From positions 1-15,027 of the forward strand of contig QMUF01000021.1 of the NCBI GenBank assembly GCA_003663525.1: a stretch of DNA of 15,027 nucleotides, read 5' to 3'. Under the pieces are notes generated by a model, which did no database searches, was not told the DNA's origin, and saw only the letters and a list, made by a program, of their open reading frames with translations. This DNA comes from Thermococci archaeon. Its GTDB lineage: Archaea; Methanobacteriota_B; Thermococci; Thermococcales; Thermococcaceae. Below, piece after piece: positions 1-6,753 of this stretch (positions are counted from its first letter, which is position 1; every line of letters starts with the position of its first letter). Position numbers and translations under genes: made by a program.

Positions 1-707
1 AAATAGAAGTCTGGGGAGAATACGACGAAGATTTCACAACGCCTGAACCTGCTTGTCCTGTAAACTATACTTACAATCGGGCAGAAAGTATTGAAGGAGA
101 CGTGAGAATACACACAAGCTTTGGAACAAGCGGAATGTATTATCTCAAGTTGCTGGCGTGTGAAGAAGAAGGAAATGAGCTAAAGCTCACCTTCAAGCTG
201 TGGAAATGTAATCCTGCATCCGTTATGTGCACCTCGGATCTTACATTCCCAAAATTTGAAATCAAGTTTTTGAAAGACTATCAAAAAGTTAAGGTAACCG
301 TTCTGGCAGATAGCTGGAAAGGAAAAAGAACAGGCATATATACCTTTGACCTCTCGCACAAGCCCCTCTGGGTTCTCTACGAAGACTCCGAGAAAAGAGA
401 AGAGATGTACATTTACAGAAATGGTTGGGTTAGAGTTCTCTACGCAGTTCCCTCAAAAGAAGCACTCGAAGTGATTGGCAGTCCTTACATTTACCTTTAC
501 CCATGGGAACTTTTTGAGAAGTATGGACATAATCAGACGAGGCTTAATCAGGAAACCTTAACAATTGCAAAGGAAAAAGGGTACCTTGCAGAGGAGAAAG
601 AACACTTGGTATTTGTTTACGTTCCAAACTTCACCAGAGACACCCTCCAAAAAGTGGAAGAAGATTTCGGAGAATATGTTCAGGCAATAGTGCTGAGGAA
701 TGAATAA
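1..707 (+). CDS. Hypothetical protein, 5' end outside the window
   Basis: I do not recognise this protein. The frame is open from the first bases of the window, and about 33 codons lie upstream of a GTG at 102 that could be mistaken for a start. No ribosome binding site fits that GTG, so the gene very probably begins left of the window. The visible 234 residues are mixed polar and aromatic, with no Walker motif or long hydrophobic helix. Cysteines occur early (PACP) and later in a spaced pair (KCNPASVMC). The C-terminal 80 residues look like an alpha/beta segment (YIYLYPWELFEKYG, then HLVFVYVPNF). Possible N-glycosylation sequons (NYT, NQT, NFT) would fit an extracytoplasmic protein, but no signal peptide is visible because the N-terminus is missing. 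It ends in TAA 53 nt before the trm10-like gene on the same strand. Confidence 0.7.
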   Translation, partial: IEVWGEYDEDFTTPEPACPVNYTYNRAESIEGDVRIHTSFGTSGMYYLKLLACEEEGNELKLTFKLWKCNPASVMCTSDLTFPKFEIKFLKDYQKVKVTVLADSWKGKRTGIYTFDLSHKPLWVLYEDSEKREEMYIYRNGWVRVLYAVPSKEALEVIGSPYIYLYPWELFEKYGHNQTRLNQETLTIAKEKGYLAEEKEHLVFVYVPNFTRDTLQKVEEDFGEYVQAIVLRNE

Positions 708-730
708 CTATTCAACCTTTCGAGAGAAAG

Positions 731-740
731 CCTTAAAAAC
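731..740 (+). promoter_or_regulatory. Probable TATA box of the trm10-like gene
   Basis: The run ccttaaaaac is centred about 25 nt before the ATG at 761, the archaeal TATA-to-start-site distance. No Shine-Dalgarno-like sequence precedes this ATG. The transcript is therefore probably leaderless or nearly so. This is a positional argument only. Confidence 0.4.
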
Positions 741-760
741 TCTCTTCCAAGCTCAAAACG

Positions 761-1897
761 ATGGCCATGAAAAAGCTCAGCAATATTTTCAAAGAACTTC
801 TCAAGGAAAAGGGAATTGACAAGGTCGGAAGCCTATCGAGGAGAGTTCCCAAGAGAGACTCCAGCAGGCCATTGCAGGAAATAGCCATAGCAGTTCTTGA
901 GGGAAAAGGTGTCATTGTGAAAGTAAATGAACTAACGACGATAGCTTGGGATCTAAGCGGAAGAGTAACAAAAGGCGCTCTTTTTGCCTATGTGCCATTA
1001 AATTCCTCGCATCTAAAAAAGTTTGAAGTTGTTGTTGAAGGTAAAGACCTCAGAGAGAGACTTTACCAGCACAGGTGGCCGTATTTTATAATTGACCTCA
1101 TGCACTGGGAAAAACACACGGAGAAAGAGAAGAAGAAAGTGGCCCTTCAAGCATCTCAAAGCTATGGTATAATGAGAGACTACCTGTGGGGAGACAGGTT
1201 AGCGCTTACATGGGTTAACGAGGAATTTAAGGAAATAGCAAACTTTCCCTTAGAGAAGGTTACCACTTATGAGGGTCCAACATGGGATTTTCTCAAAAAA
1301 GAGGGAATAGAGAGAGTCGTTCTCCTCGATCCATGGGCAGATAAAGACTTAAGTGAGGATGATTTCTCAGCTGGGGCATTTATAATTGGAGGGATTGTCG
1401 ATACTGGGGGAACAAAGAAGAAAACCACGCCGAGAATAGGGGAAGAACTTGAAAAGAGGGGAATAAAAGTCCTAAGAAGGAAGATCTCACTAAGAGGAGA
1501 TATAATCGGCGTTCCTGATAGAATAAACCTCATCCTTGAAATTCTGCTCAAGATGATTTTGGAGAATAAACCCATGGAGGATGCAGTTTTGGAAGTGCAA
1601 TCACCCCTTCACGCAAAGTGGAGGTTGAGAAAAGAGCTGCCAAAACACAAGAAAAGGTTCTTAATAGATGGAAAGAAGTTTTTGATCGTTGAAAAGGAGC
1701 TCTTTTGTGAATACTCAAAATGGCTCAACATAAGATGGGAGGATTTTGTTCAGGTTGTAAGAGAACTCAACTTTGTAGCCCTTGAAAGGAAAAGAATCCA
1801 GCATCTAAACAAGATTTCGACCCCTAGAATAATCAACGGAAAGCTCTATAGGGTTATTCTGCTGAAAAGAGCCATGATGCTCTGCTATAATTGTTAA
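761..1897 (+). CDS. trm10: tRNA (adenine/guanine-N1)-methyltransferase, position 9 (archaeal Trm10-like SPOUT enzyme)
   Basis: Likely methylates N1 of the purine at position 9 of tRNAs with S-adenosylmethionine. Archaeal Trm10 enzymes are known as m1A9 or dual m1A9/m1G9 enzymes. Sequence signs: a basic N-terminal domain (about 1-115), then a SPOUT core with DPWADKDLSEDDF (190-202), the characteristic IIGGIVD (208-214) and the knot segment GDIIGVPDRINLILEILLKMI (246-266). A C-terminal extension (about 275-378) contains SPLHAKWRLRKELPKHKKRF. D214 and D253 are spaced like the two aspartates discussed for the Thermococcus kodakarensis enzyme (recalled, not aligned). At 378 residues it fits the three-domain archaeal type rather than the shorter eukaryal one. 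Start: ATG 761 is preceded by a TATA-like element and no ribosome binding site; ATG 767 in the same frame is an alternative. It is convergent with valS, with the ATPase A cassette between them. Confidence 0.82.
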   Translation: MAMKKLSNIFKELLKEKGIDKVGSLSRRVPKRDSSRPLQEIAIAVLEGKGVIVKVNELTTIAWDLSGRVTKGALFAYVPLNSSHLKKFEVVVEGKDLRERLYQHRWPYFIIDLMHWEKHTEKEKKKVALQASQSYGIMRDYLWGDRLALTWVNEEFKEIANFPLEKVTTYEGPTWDFLKKEGIERVVLLDPWADKDLSEDDFSAGAFIIGGIVDTGGTKKKTTPRIGEELEKRGIKVLRRKISLRGDIIGVPDRINLILEILLKMILENKPMEDAVLEVQSPLHAKWRLRKELPKHKKRFLIDGKKFLIVEKELFCEYSKWLNIRWEDFVQVVRELNFVALERKRIQHLNKISTPRIINGKLYRVILLKRAMMLCYNC

Positions 1898-1930
1898 TTA
1901 GCATTCTGCTCCTTTTCCAATTTTCCGAAA

Positions 1931-1942
1931 AAGTTATAACTT
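1931..1942 (+). promoter_or_regulatory. TATA element of ATPase A
   Basis: The string aagttataactt lies about 35-40 nt upstream of the GTG start at 1974 and directly abuts the first palindrome. Transcription would then start around 1962-1966, inside the second palindrome. A protein bound to either palindrome would block the promoter or initiation site. Confidence 0.5.
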
Positions 1943-1974
1943 ACGGTACCGTAAGCAACTTATGGTGGCGTAAG
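1940..1974. repeat. Double palindrome upstream of ATPase A (left copy of a 35-bp inverted repeat)
   Basis: Two 16-bp units are separated by 3 nt. The first, 1940-1955, is the perfect palindrome CTTACGGTACCGTAAG. The second, 1959-1974, is CTTATGGTGGCGTAAG, with palindromic ends and an imperfect centre. Centres are 19 bp apart. The second unit ends on the G of the GTG start codon of ATPase A. The whole 35-bp block recurs in inverted orientation at 3037-3071, just behind the gene, with 29 of 35 identities. Its place between TATA box and start codon makes it a likely operator; its inverted partner also makes it look like an element end. Confidence 0.85.
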
Positions 1975-3026
1975 TGCTGTTTGATCTAAGACCAAAGAGC
2001 AGAAGAGAGGAGATATTTGATAGGGAGAAAGAGTTTAAAGAGCTCGAAAAAAGCGTGGAAATGTATCCAATGACTCTTATATTGGGTATTAGGAGAGTTG
2101 GAAAGAGCTCCATTCTGCGGGCGTATCTCAACGAAAATCCCGGGATTTTAATTGACTGCAGGGAGTTGTATGCAGAAAGCGGACATCTAACAAAGGAAGA
2201 TCTTATAAGAAACCTCCAATCAAAGGCAGGATTGCTGAACAAGATAATGTCAAAATTTAAGATCTCAGTTAACTTGAAGTTCTTAACAATAGAACCCAGA
2301 GAACTCTCTTTAAGAGAAATTTTCAAGGAGCTGAATAAGATTGGAGAAAAAACAGGGAGATTTATAATAGCTTTTGATGAGACTCAATACCTCCGATTCT
2401 ATGGCTCAAGGGGTGGAAGAGAACTTTTGGCATTATTTGCTTATGCATATGACAACCTTCCAAACTTGAGACTTATATTAACAGGTTCGGAAATTGGACT
2501 TCTCCATGATTTCCTTAAAATAACCAGTTACGGGAGTCCCCTTTATGGAAGGCTCGGCGGAGAGATTATTGTGGAGTCATTTAATAGAAAAACATCCCTT
2601 GAATTTCTCAAGTTTGGATTTGATGAAGCCGAAGTTGAGGTTAATAAAGAGGAAATAAAAAAAGCCGTGGAGCTTTTGGATGGAGTACCTGGATGGCTTG
2701 TGATCTTTGGAGTGGAATATTTAAAAGATAGGGACTTTGAGAAGGCCATCCGGAGAACGTTTGAAGTCGCAAGAGGCCTTGTGATTGGAGAACTAAAAGA
2801 GCTGAAGCAAAGAAGTCCTAGGTACGTTGAGATATTGAAGGGCATAGCCCTAGGCTACAACAGATGGAGCCTTATACGGGATTATTTAAAAGTTAGGGGG
2901 GATAGGATACCTGATCCTCGATTGTATGCACTTATCGAGAATTTAAAAAAGATGAACTGGATAGTTGAGGAAAACGAAATCTACAAAATAGCAGACCCGG
3001 TTGTAGCAACTGTATTAAAGGACTAA
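1974..3026 (+). CDS. Archaeal AAA+ ATPase with C-terminal winged helix (COG1672/PF01637 type), ATPase A
   Basis: Predicted ATPase of a family that is expanded in Thermococcales and has no settled function. The N-terminal LFDLRPKSRREEIFDREKEF is typical of the family. Walker A is GIRRVGKS (38-45), Walker B FIIAFDE (130-136), and a sensor-like LILTGSE lies at 168-173. The C-terminal part (about 283-342) looks like a winged helix (YVEILKGIALG, WSLIRDYL, IENLKKMNWIVEEN), so DNA binding is plausible. Length 350 is normal for the family. The GTG start is supported by the conserved N-terminus; the ATG at 1962 runs into a stop after three codons. The gene sits alone between convergent trm10 and valS, wrapped in inverted palindrome pairs at 1940-1974 and 3037-3071. 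It may be autoregulated or mobile; both are inference. No transposase-like or nuclease domain is visible. Confidence 0.85.
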   Translation: MLFDLRPKSRREEIFDREKEFKELEKSVEMYPMTLILGIRRVGKSSILRAYLNENPGILIDCRELYAESGHLTKEDLIRNLQSKAGLLNKIMSKFKISVNLKFLTIEPRELSLREIFKELNKIGEKTGRFIIAFDETQYLRFYGSRGGRELLALFAYAYDNLPNLRLILTGSEIGLLHDFLKITSYGSPLYGRLGGEIIVESFNRKTSLEFLKFGFDEAEVEVNKEEIKKAVELLDGVPGWLVIFGVEYLKDRDFEKAIRRTFEVARGLVIGELKELKQRSPRYVEILKGIALGYNRWSLIRDYLKVRGDRIPDPRLYALIENLKKMNWIVEENEIYKIADPVVATVLKD

Positions 3027-3036
3027 ACTTCTCTAA

Positions 3037-3071
3037 CTTACGCCCCCATAAGTGACTTACGGTATCATAAA
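3037..3071. repeat. Double palindrome downstream of ATPase A (right, inverted copy)
   Basis: Two 16-nt units are again separated by 3 nt: 3037-3052 (CTTACGCCCCCATAAG) and 3056-3071 (CTTACGGTATCATAAA). Read on the opposite strand, the inner unit matches the inner left unit at 15 of 16 positions and the outer one matches its partner at 13 of 16. The mirrored order (perfect type outside, variant inside) argues for one duplicated and inverted 35-bp block. It begins 10 nt after the ATPase stop codon. Confidence 0.8.
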
Positions 3072-3074
3072 CTC

Positions 3075-3096
3075 AAAAAGTGTTTAGGAATAAAAA
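3075..3096 (-). terminator. valS: Oligo-T tracts after valS
   Basis: Within 30 nt after the valS stop, the minus strand has two T5 runs (complement of 3092-3096 and 3075-3079). Oligo-T stretches without a strong hairpin are sufficient for intrinsic termination in Thermococcales. The evidence is the position alone. Confidence 0.35.
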
Positions 3097-3100
3097 TGCA

Positions 3101-5761
3101 TCAGAAGAAGAGAATGACAGCATCTCCAACTACGACTGTCTCTACTTCTTCCCCCTCACTAAACACCGCTTTTCTGATGACGATGTCTTCTTTGCCAAGC
3201 TCTATTTTTTGCTCCTCAGCTTCAAACTCTACCTTGCCATTCTCTTTGAGGGCCTTTGCAACCTTTCTGGCATTTTCCTTTAGATATGCTGTGATCTTAG
3301 GTACTAGCCTCCCATATTTGGGCCCTACGCTCTTGAAGTTGGGCTTAATCTCTATGATCCTCTCTTCTAGGTCTGGTTCCCCTCTGATTATCTCGAGCTT
3401 TTCGATGTTCATAGTTCCAGCGATGTCTGTTTCTAAGGCCTTGAGCATATCGTAACTGTCCAAGGCATAAATAGCAACGTGTTTGAGTTTGGCATTCAAA
3501 GCTAATCCATGAGAGTTCTTGTACTTTCTCATTGCTCCAATTATCTCGCTAGCAAGTTTTCCTAGGGTTTCTGCTTCCTCATCAATTCTGTCTTCTTCAT
3601 AAGCGGGCCACTCAAGAAGGTGAAGACTCTTAGCCCCTACTTTGTCTTTAAACATTTCTTGGTAGAGCTCTTCCGTTATGTGTGGAGCAAGCGGTGCAAG
3701 GAGTAGGATAATGTTGTAGAGGAGCTCATGGAGGGCTACTTTGGCTTTGAGCTTGCTCTCTTCGTCATCTCCGTATAACCTGTGTTTAATCATCTCTATG
3801 TAGTCATCGGCCAATTCGTGCCATACGAAGTTCATGAGCTCCCTTGTAAACAAGTTGAAGCGGTACTTTTCTAGTTCTTCTGTTGCGAAGTTTATTAATC
3901 GGTGAAGTCTTGAAAGTATCCACTTATCGAGGGGCTCGAGCTCGATATCTTTGTACTTGTTATACTCGAAATCTTCTATGTGTCTTTCAGCAAATCGGAA
4001 GATATTCCATAACTTTTGGAGGAAGCGGTAGTTGTAGTCCACGGTTTCCCACTTGAATGGGTGATCCTCTCCAGGTGGAGCCAAGGCTGTCCAAAGCCTC
4101 AATGCATCAGCACCATATTTTGGAATCACTTCTTCCGGTGAAACCACGTTTCCGTAACTCTTGCTCATTTTCCTTCCATCTGGGCCTGCCACCATACCAT
4201 TGATGAGTATATCGTCCCAAGGCTTCTCTCCAGTTAGAATGTAAGTCCTGAAGATTGTATAGAAGCCCCATGTTCGTATGATGTCTGTCCCTTGAGGTCT
4301 TAAGGATGTGGGGAAGTTGTGGCTGAACCATTTTTCGTCTTTTTGCCATTTGCTTACTACAAGTGGGCTTATGGAGGAATCTACCCAACAATCAAGAACG
4401 TCTTTTACTCCTTCTAGGTTGGTACTTCCACATTTGGGACATTTATTTATAGGAGGCCCATTGAATCTTGGATCCACTGGTAAGTCTTCCTCTCTTGCAG
4501 GGATTATCTCTCCACAGTCTTTGCACACCCAGAATGGAATTGGAGTTCCAAAAACTCTCTGTCTGCTTATTACCCAGTCCCAATCCATACTCTCGGCCCA
4601 ATCCTTTAGTCTTAGGAACATATCCGGTGGGTACCATCTTATTTGCTCTGATACCTTTACTATCTCATCGGTAAGCTCTTTCACTTTTATAAACCATTGT
4701 TTCTTCGGCAACAGCTCAATTGGGGCCCTGCATGAACTTCTCTCAGTATGTCTAAGAACACGGTGGTGTACCTGTTTCTTCTTATAAAGGAGGCCCATCT
4801 TTTCTAAATCCTTCACTATTGCTTCCTTTGCTTGTTCTGCTGTTAGTCCCTTATACTTGCCGGCATTTTCATTCATGGTACCATCTTCATTTATGGTAAT
4901 GATCACTGGTAGATTATAGCGCTTTTGCCATACCACGTCCTGCTCATCACCATAAGTACAGTTATAAACTGCTCCAGTACCAAATTCAGGATCTACGTCT
5001 TCATCAGCTATTATTGGTACTTCTCTCTCAAAAATTGGGAGCTTTACCTTCTTACCCACTTTATTCTTATAGCGCTCATCTTCTGGGTGGACAAAGATGG
5101 CCACACATGCTGGCATAAGCTCGGGCCTTGTAGTAGCTATTGGAATGTAATCCTCTTCCCCGACAATTGGAAGCTTGATGTAGTAAAGGTAACCATCCTC
5201 TTCCACATATCCTACTTCAGCCTTTGCTAAACTTGTCTTACACCTTGGACACCAGTACACGGGATGCTTGTCCTGATAAAGAAGGCCTTTCTTGTAGAAC
5301 TCAAGAAGGGACTTTTGCACCAGAGCTTTGTAATCATCATCCATCGTATGATATTCTAATTCCCAATCTGCTGAATAACCTATTCTGATGAACTGGGTTC
5401 TCATGGCCTCAATAGCCTGCCAGGTCCATTCTATGCACTTCTTAAGGAATTCTTCGGGTTGATCTTTGCTTATTCCGAACTCTTTCTCCACTTTGAGTTC
5501 CGTTGGAAGCCCGTGATTGTCAAAACCCTGCGGAAAGAGGACATTATAACCTCTCATTCTCTTATATCTAGCTACTATGTCTATCCACGTATGACTAAGC
5601 ACGTGCCCTAGGTGCAACGTTCCACTCGTGAAGGGGGGTGGAGTGTCTATAGAATAGGCTGGCTTCTTTTCGTCAAGTTTGTATTTGTATATTTCCTCCT
5701 CAAGCCAGAATTTCTGCCATTTAGGCTCTATTTCATTTGGATCATAGGTCTTTGAAAGCAT
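3101..5761 (-). CDS. valS: Valine--tRNA ligase
   Basis: Class I aminoacyl-tRNA synthetase that charges tRNA-Val and edits mischarged threonine. The 886 residues are the expected size. The HIGH-type motif is HLGH at 50-53, within PPPFTSGTLHLGHVLSH. The ATP-binding KMSKS is at 531-535, followed by YGNVVSPEEVIPKYGADALRLW. Between them lies the editing insertion (about 170-340, with ATTRPELMPACVAIFV and DPEFGTGAVYNCTYGDEQD). Cysteine pairs CPRC in the first half, and CKDC with CPKC further on, suggest zinc knuckles of archaeal ValS. The C-terminal half is the anticodon-binding helical domain plus a small tail ending in VVVGDAVILFF. The start ATG follows gaggtga, a good ribosome binding site, 6 nt away. 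Upstream on the same strand are a structured RNA candidate and a methyltransferase gene; a TATA-like tttttaag about 50 nt before the ATG gives the gene its own promoter. Confidence 0.97.
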   Translation of the reverse strand: MLSKTYDPNEIEPKWQKFWLEEEIYKYKLDEKKPAYSIDTPPPFTSGTLHLGHVLSHTWIDIVARYKRMRGYNVLFPQGFDNHGLPTELKVEKEFGISKDQPEEFLKKCIEWTWQAIEAMRTQFIRIGYSADWELEYHTMDDDYKALVQKSLLEFYKKGLLYQDKHPVYWCPRCKTSLAKAEVGYVEEDGYLYYIKLPIVGEEDYIPIATTRPELMPACVAIFVHPEDERYKNKVGKKVKLPIFEREVPIIADEDVDPEFGTGAVYNCTYGDEQDVVWQKRYNLPVIITINEDGTMNENAGKYKGLTAEQAKEAIVKDLEKMGLLYKKKQVHHRVLRHTERSSCRAPIELLPKKQWFIKVKELTDEIVKVSEQIRWYPPDMFLRLKDWAESMDWDWVISRQRVFGTPIPFWVCKDCGEIIPAREEDLPVDPRFNGPPINKCPKCGSTNLEGVKDVLDCWVDSSISPLVVSKWQKDEKWFSHNFPTSLRPQGTDIIRTWGFYTIFRTYILTGEKPWDDILINGMVAGPDGRKMSKSYGNVVSPEEVIPKYGADALRLWTALAPPGEDHPFKWETVDYNYRFLQKLWNIFRFAERHIEDFEYNKYKDIELEPLDKWILSRLHRLINFATEELEKYRFNLFTRELMNFVWHELADDYIEMIKHRLYGDDEESKLKAKVALHELLYNIILLLAPLAPHITEELYQEMFKDKVGAKSLHLLEWPAYEEDRIDEEAETLGKLASEIIGAMRKYKNSHGLALNAKLKHVAIYALDSYDMLKALETDIAGTMNIEKLEIIRGEPDLEERIIEIKPNFKSVGPKYGRLVPKITAYLKENARKVAKALKENGKVEFEAEEQKIELGKEDIVIRKAVFSEGEEVETVVVGDAVILFF

Positions 5762-5807
5762 CTTCTTTCACCTCTTTTGAAGATGTTTAACCTATTAAAA
5801 GCGGAGC

Positions 5808-5815
5808 TTAAAAAG
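5808..5815 (-). promoter_or_regulatory. valS: Probable valS TATA box, also an oligo-T stop for the upstream RNA
   Basis: On the minus strand ctttttaa lies about 50 nt before the valS ATG. It predicts a leader of roughly 24 nt that still contains the ribosome binding site. The same T5 run follows the hairpin at 5824-5925 by about 9 nt and could end that RNA. Confidence 0.4.
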
Positions 5816-5823
5816 GTTAATCC

Positions 5824-5925
5824 TTCTGGTGGTGCCGGCACAAAGGCCACTAACCAGAAAAACAAGAATCTTCTTTCAGTGAATTTAACAATAGATGTGC
5901 CGATTGACGATATGCACCACCAGAA
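5824..5925 (-). ncRNA. Candidate structured RNA upstream of valS
   Basis: A perfect 12-nt inverted repeat (TTCTGGTGGTGC at 5824-5835, GCACCACCAGAA at 5914-5925) closes a 102-nt segment. A perfect 7-nt inner stem stacks on it (CGGCACA 5836-5842 with TGTGCCG 5896-5902), leaving an 11-nt bulge on one side (5903-5913) and a loop of about 53 nt. The segment 5845-5859 (GGCC, then ACCAGAA at its end) could instead pair with 5824-5836, so two exclusive folds are possible. On the minus strand a TATA-like ctttttaaa (5944-5952) is about 26 nt upstream of the stem's first base, and a T5 run follows its end. That favours a minus-strand transcript beginning at the stem: either a separate RNA or part of a valS leader. 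I cannot assign it to H/ACA, C/D or another known family; no clear C/D boxes are present. Confidence 0.5.
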
Positions 5926-5943
5926 AATAAAGAGGGTTTGGAG

Positions 5944-5952
5944 TTTAAAAAG
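5944..5952 (-). promoter_or_regulatory. TATA-like element before the structured RNA
   Basis: Minus-strand ctttttaaa starts right after the methyltransferase stop codon, and its centre is about 24-26 nt from position 5925-5922, the first bases of the closing stem. The spacing matches archaeal promoters. Confidence 0.4.
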
Positions 5953-5953
5953 T

Positions 5954-6703
5954 TTACTTTACCCCAACAAGCCAGTACCTTTTGTCATTTGGATCAAGTC
6001 TTCTTTTTAAGTGGCCATAAATTTTGACTTCATCAAAGGATTCCTTAGCAAGGACCCTCATCTCCCTTGGAGTGTATATGTGGAGTATGTCATTAACAAA
6101 AAATGATTTAGTTTCTCCGTTTGGCTTGAGTATCTGGACAAGCCGCTTGAAGTGTAGTTTTTGGAGTCCTGGTTCGACTATTCGCCAATCTGTGATCACT
6201 AATTTCTCTCCATCTGCACTTTCATCCCATACTATGGGTCCATCACTTCCTCCATAGAACCAGCAGGGAAAATCTGCAACAAAGACTCCTCTAGGTTTAA
6301 GGGCTTTGACCACTAAGTTAAACAGTTTTTTGAGGTCCTTTTCGTCAAAGTACATAATGCTGGAAAAGAACATTGTCACTGCATCGAATTCTTGGTTAGA
6401 GTCTACTTCAAGGGCATCTCCCTGAATGAACTCAATGGTTAATCCCTCTCTTTTGGCTTTTCTCTTTGCAACTTCAAGCATCTCTTCATGCAGATCCATG
6501 CCTGTGACCTCGTAACCTCTTTTGGCAAGTTCCAGTGTTGGGATTCCTGTGCCACAGGCCAGATCTAAAATCTTCTTCACATCTCGCTTGGCATCTGCTT
6601 TGAATATTTCTTCAACAAAATTCATCTCATCTCTAACTCTCTCAGCCCGTCTTCGATATATGACATCGTAGTACTCAGCTAAAACGGTGTAAAGCTCATG
6701 CAT
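5954..6703 (-). CDS. Class I SAM-dependent methyltransferase, substrate unknown
   Basis: A 249-residue Rossmann-fold methyltransferase. Motif I is ILDLACGTGIPTLEL (about 45-59); an acidic residue ends beta-2 (VTGMDLHEEML, D70); FIQGDALEV is the adenine-binding loop and FDAVTMFFSSIMYF is motif IV. A beta-rich insertion (CWFYGGSDGPIVWDESADGEKLVITDWRIVEP) and the end NDKRYWLVGVK resemble a Pyrococcus methyltransferase group of known fold but unknown substrate (family recall, not alignment). The start ATG follows ggtgat by three bases, the same spacing as for moeA and the phosphoesterase. It lies 50 nt after ATPase B and 192 nt before valS, all on the minus strand. A TATA-like ctttttaaca lies about 30 nt upstream of the start, so it probably has its own promoter. 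A small-molecule or tRNA substrate is possible; neither is shown. Confidence 0.85.
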   Translation of the reverse strand: MHELYTVLAEYYDVIYRRRAERVRDEMNFVEEIFKADAKRDVKKILDLACGTGIPTLELAKRGYEVTGMDLHEEMLEVAKRKAKREGLTIEFIQGDALEVDSNQEFDAVTMFFSSIMYFDEKDLKKLFNLVVKALKPRGVFVADFPCWFYGGSDGPIVWDESADGEKLVITDWRIVEPGLQKLHFKRLVQILKPNGETKSFFVNDILHIYTPREMRVLAKESFDEVKIYGHLKRRLDPNDKRYWLVGVK

Positions 6704-6753
6704 AGGATCACCACGATTGAATTTGGTTTTTATGTTAAAAAGTTCTCTGAGGG

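Noticed and set aside
102..707. GTG at 102 as the start of the first gene.
   Set aside because: The frame is open upstream to the window edge with protein-like content, and no ribosome binding site or TATA box fits.
1928..3081. AAAAAGT on both sides of the ATPase A cassette as a target-site duplication.
   Set aside because: The copies lie 5 and 3 nt away from the repeats rather than abutting them, and A-rich heptamers are common in this DNA.
3096..5230. Several open frames opposite to or shifted within valS (for example 4308-4787 and 4925-5230).
   Set aside because: They lack start signals, have low-complexity or serine/leucine-rich shadow composition and overlap an intact essential gene.
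5824..5925. C/D box guide RNA in the valS upstream region.
   Set aside because: A CTGA is present on the minus strand, but no matching RTGATGA box at the right distance was found; the long closing stem is also atypical.
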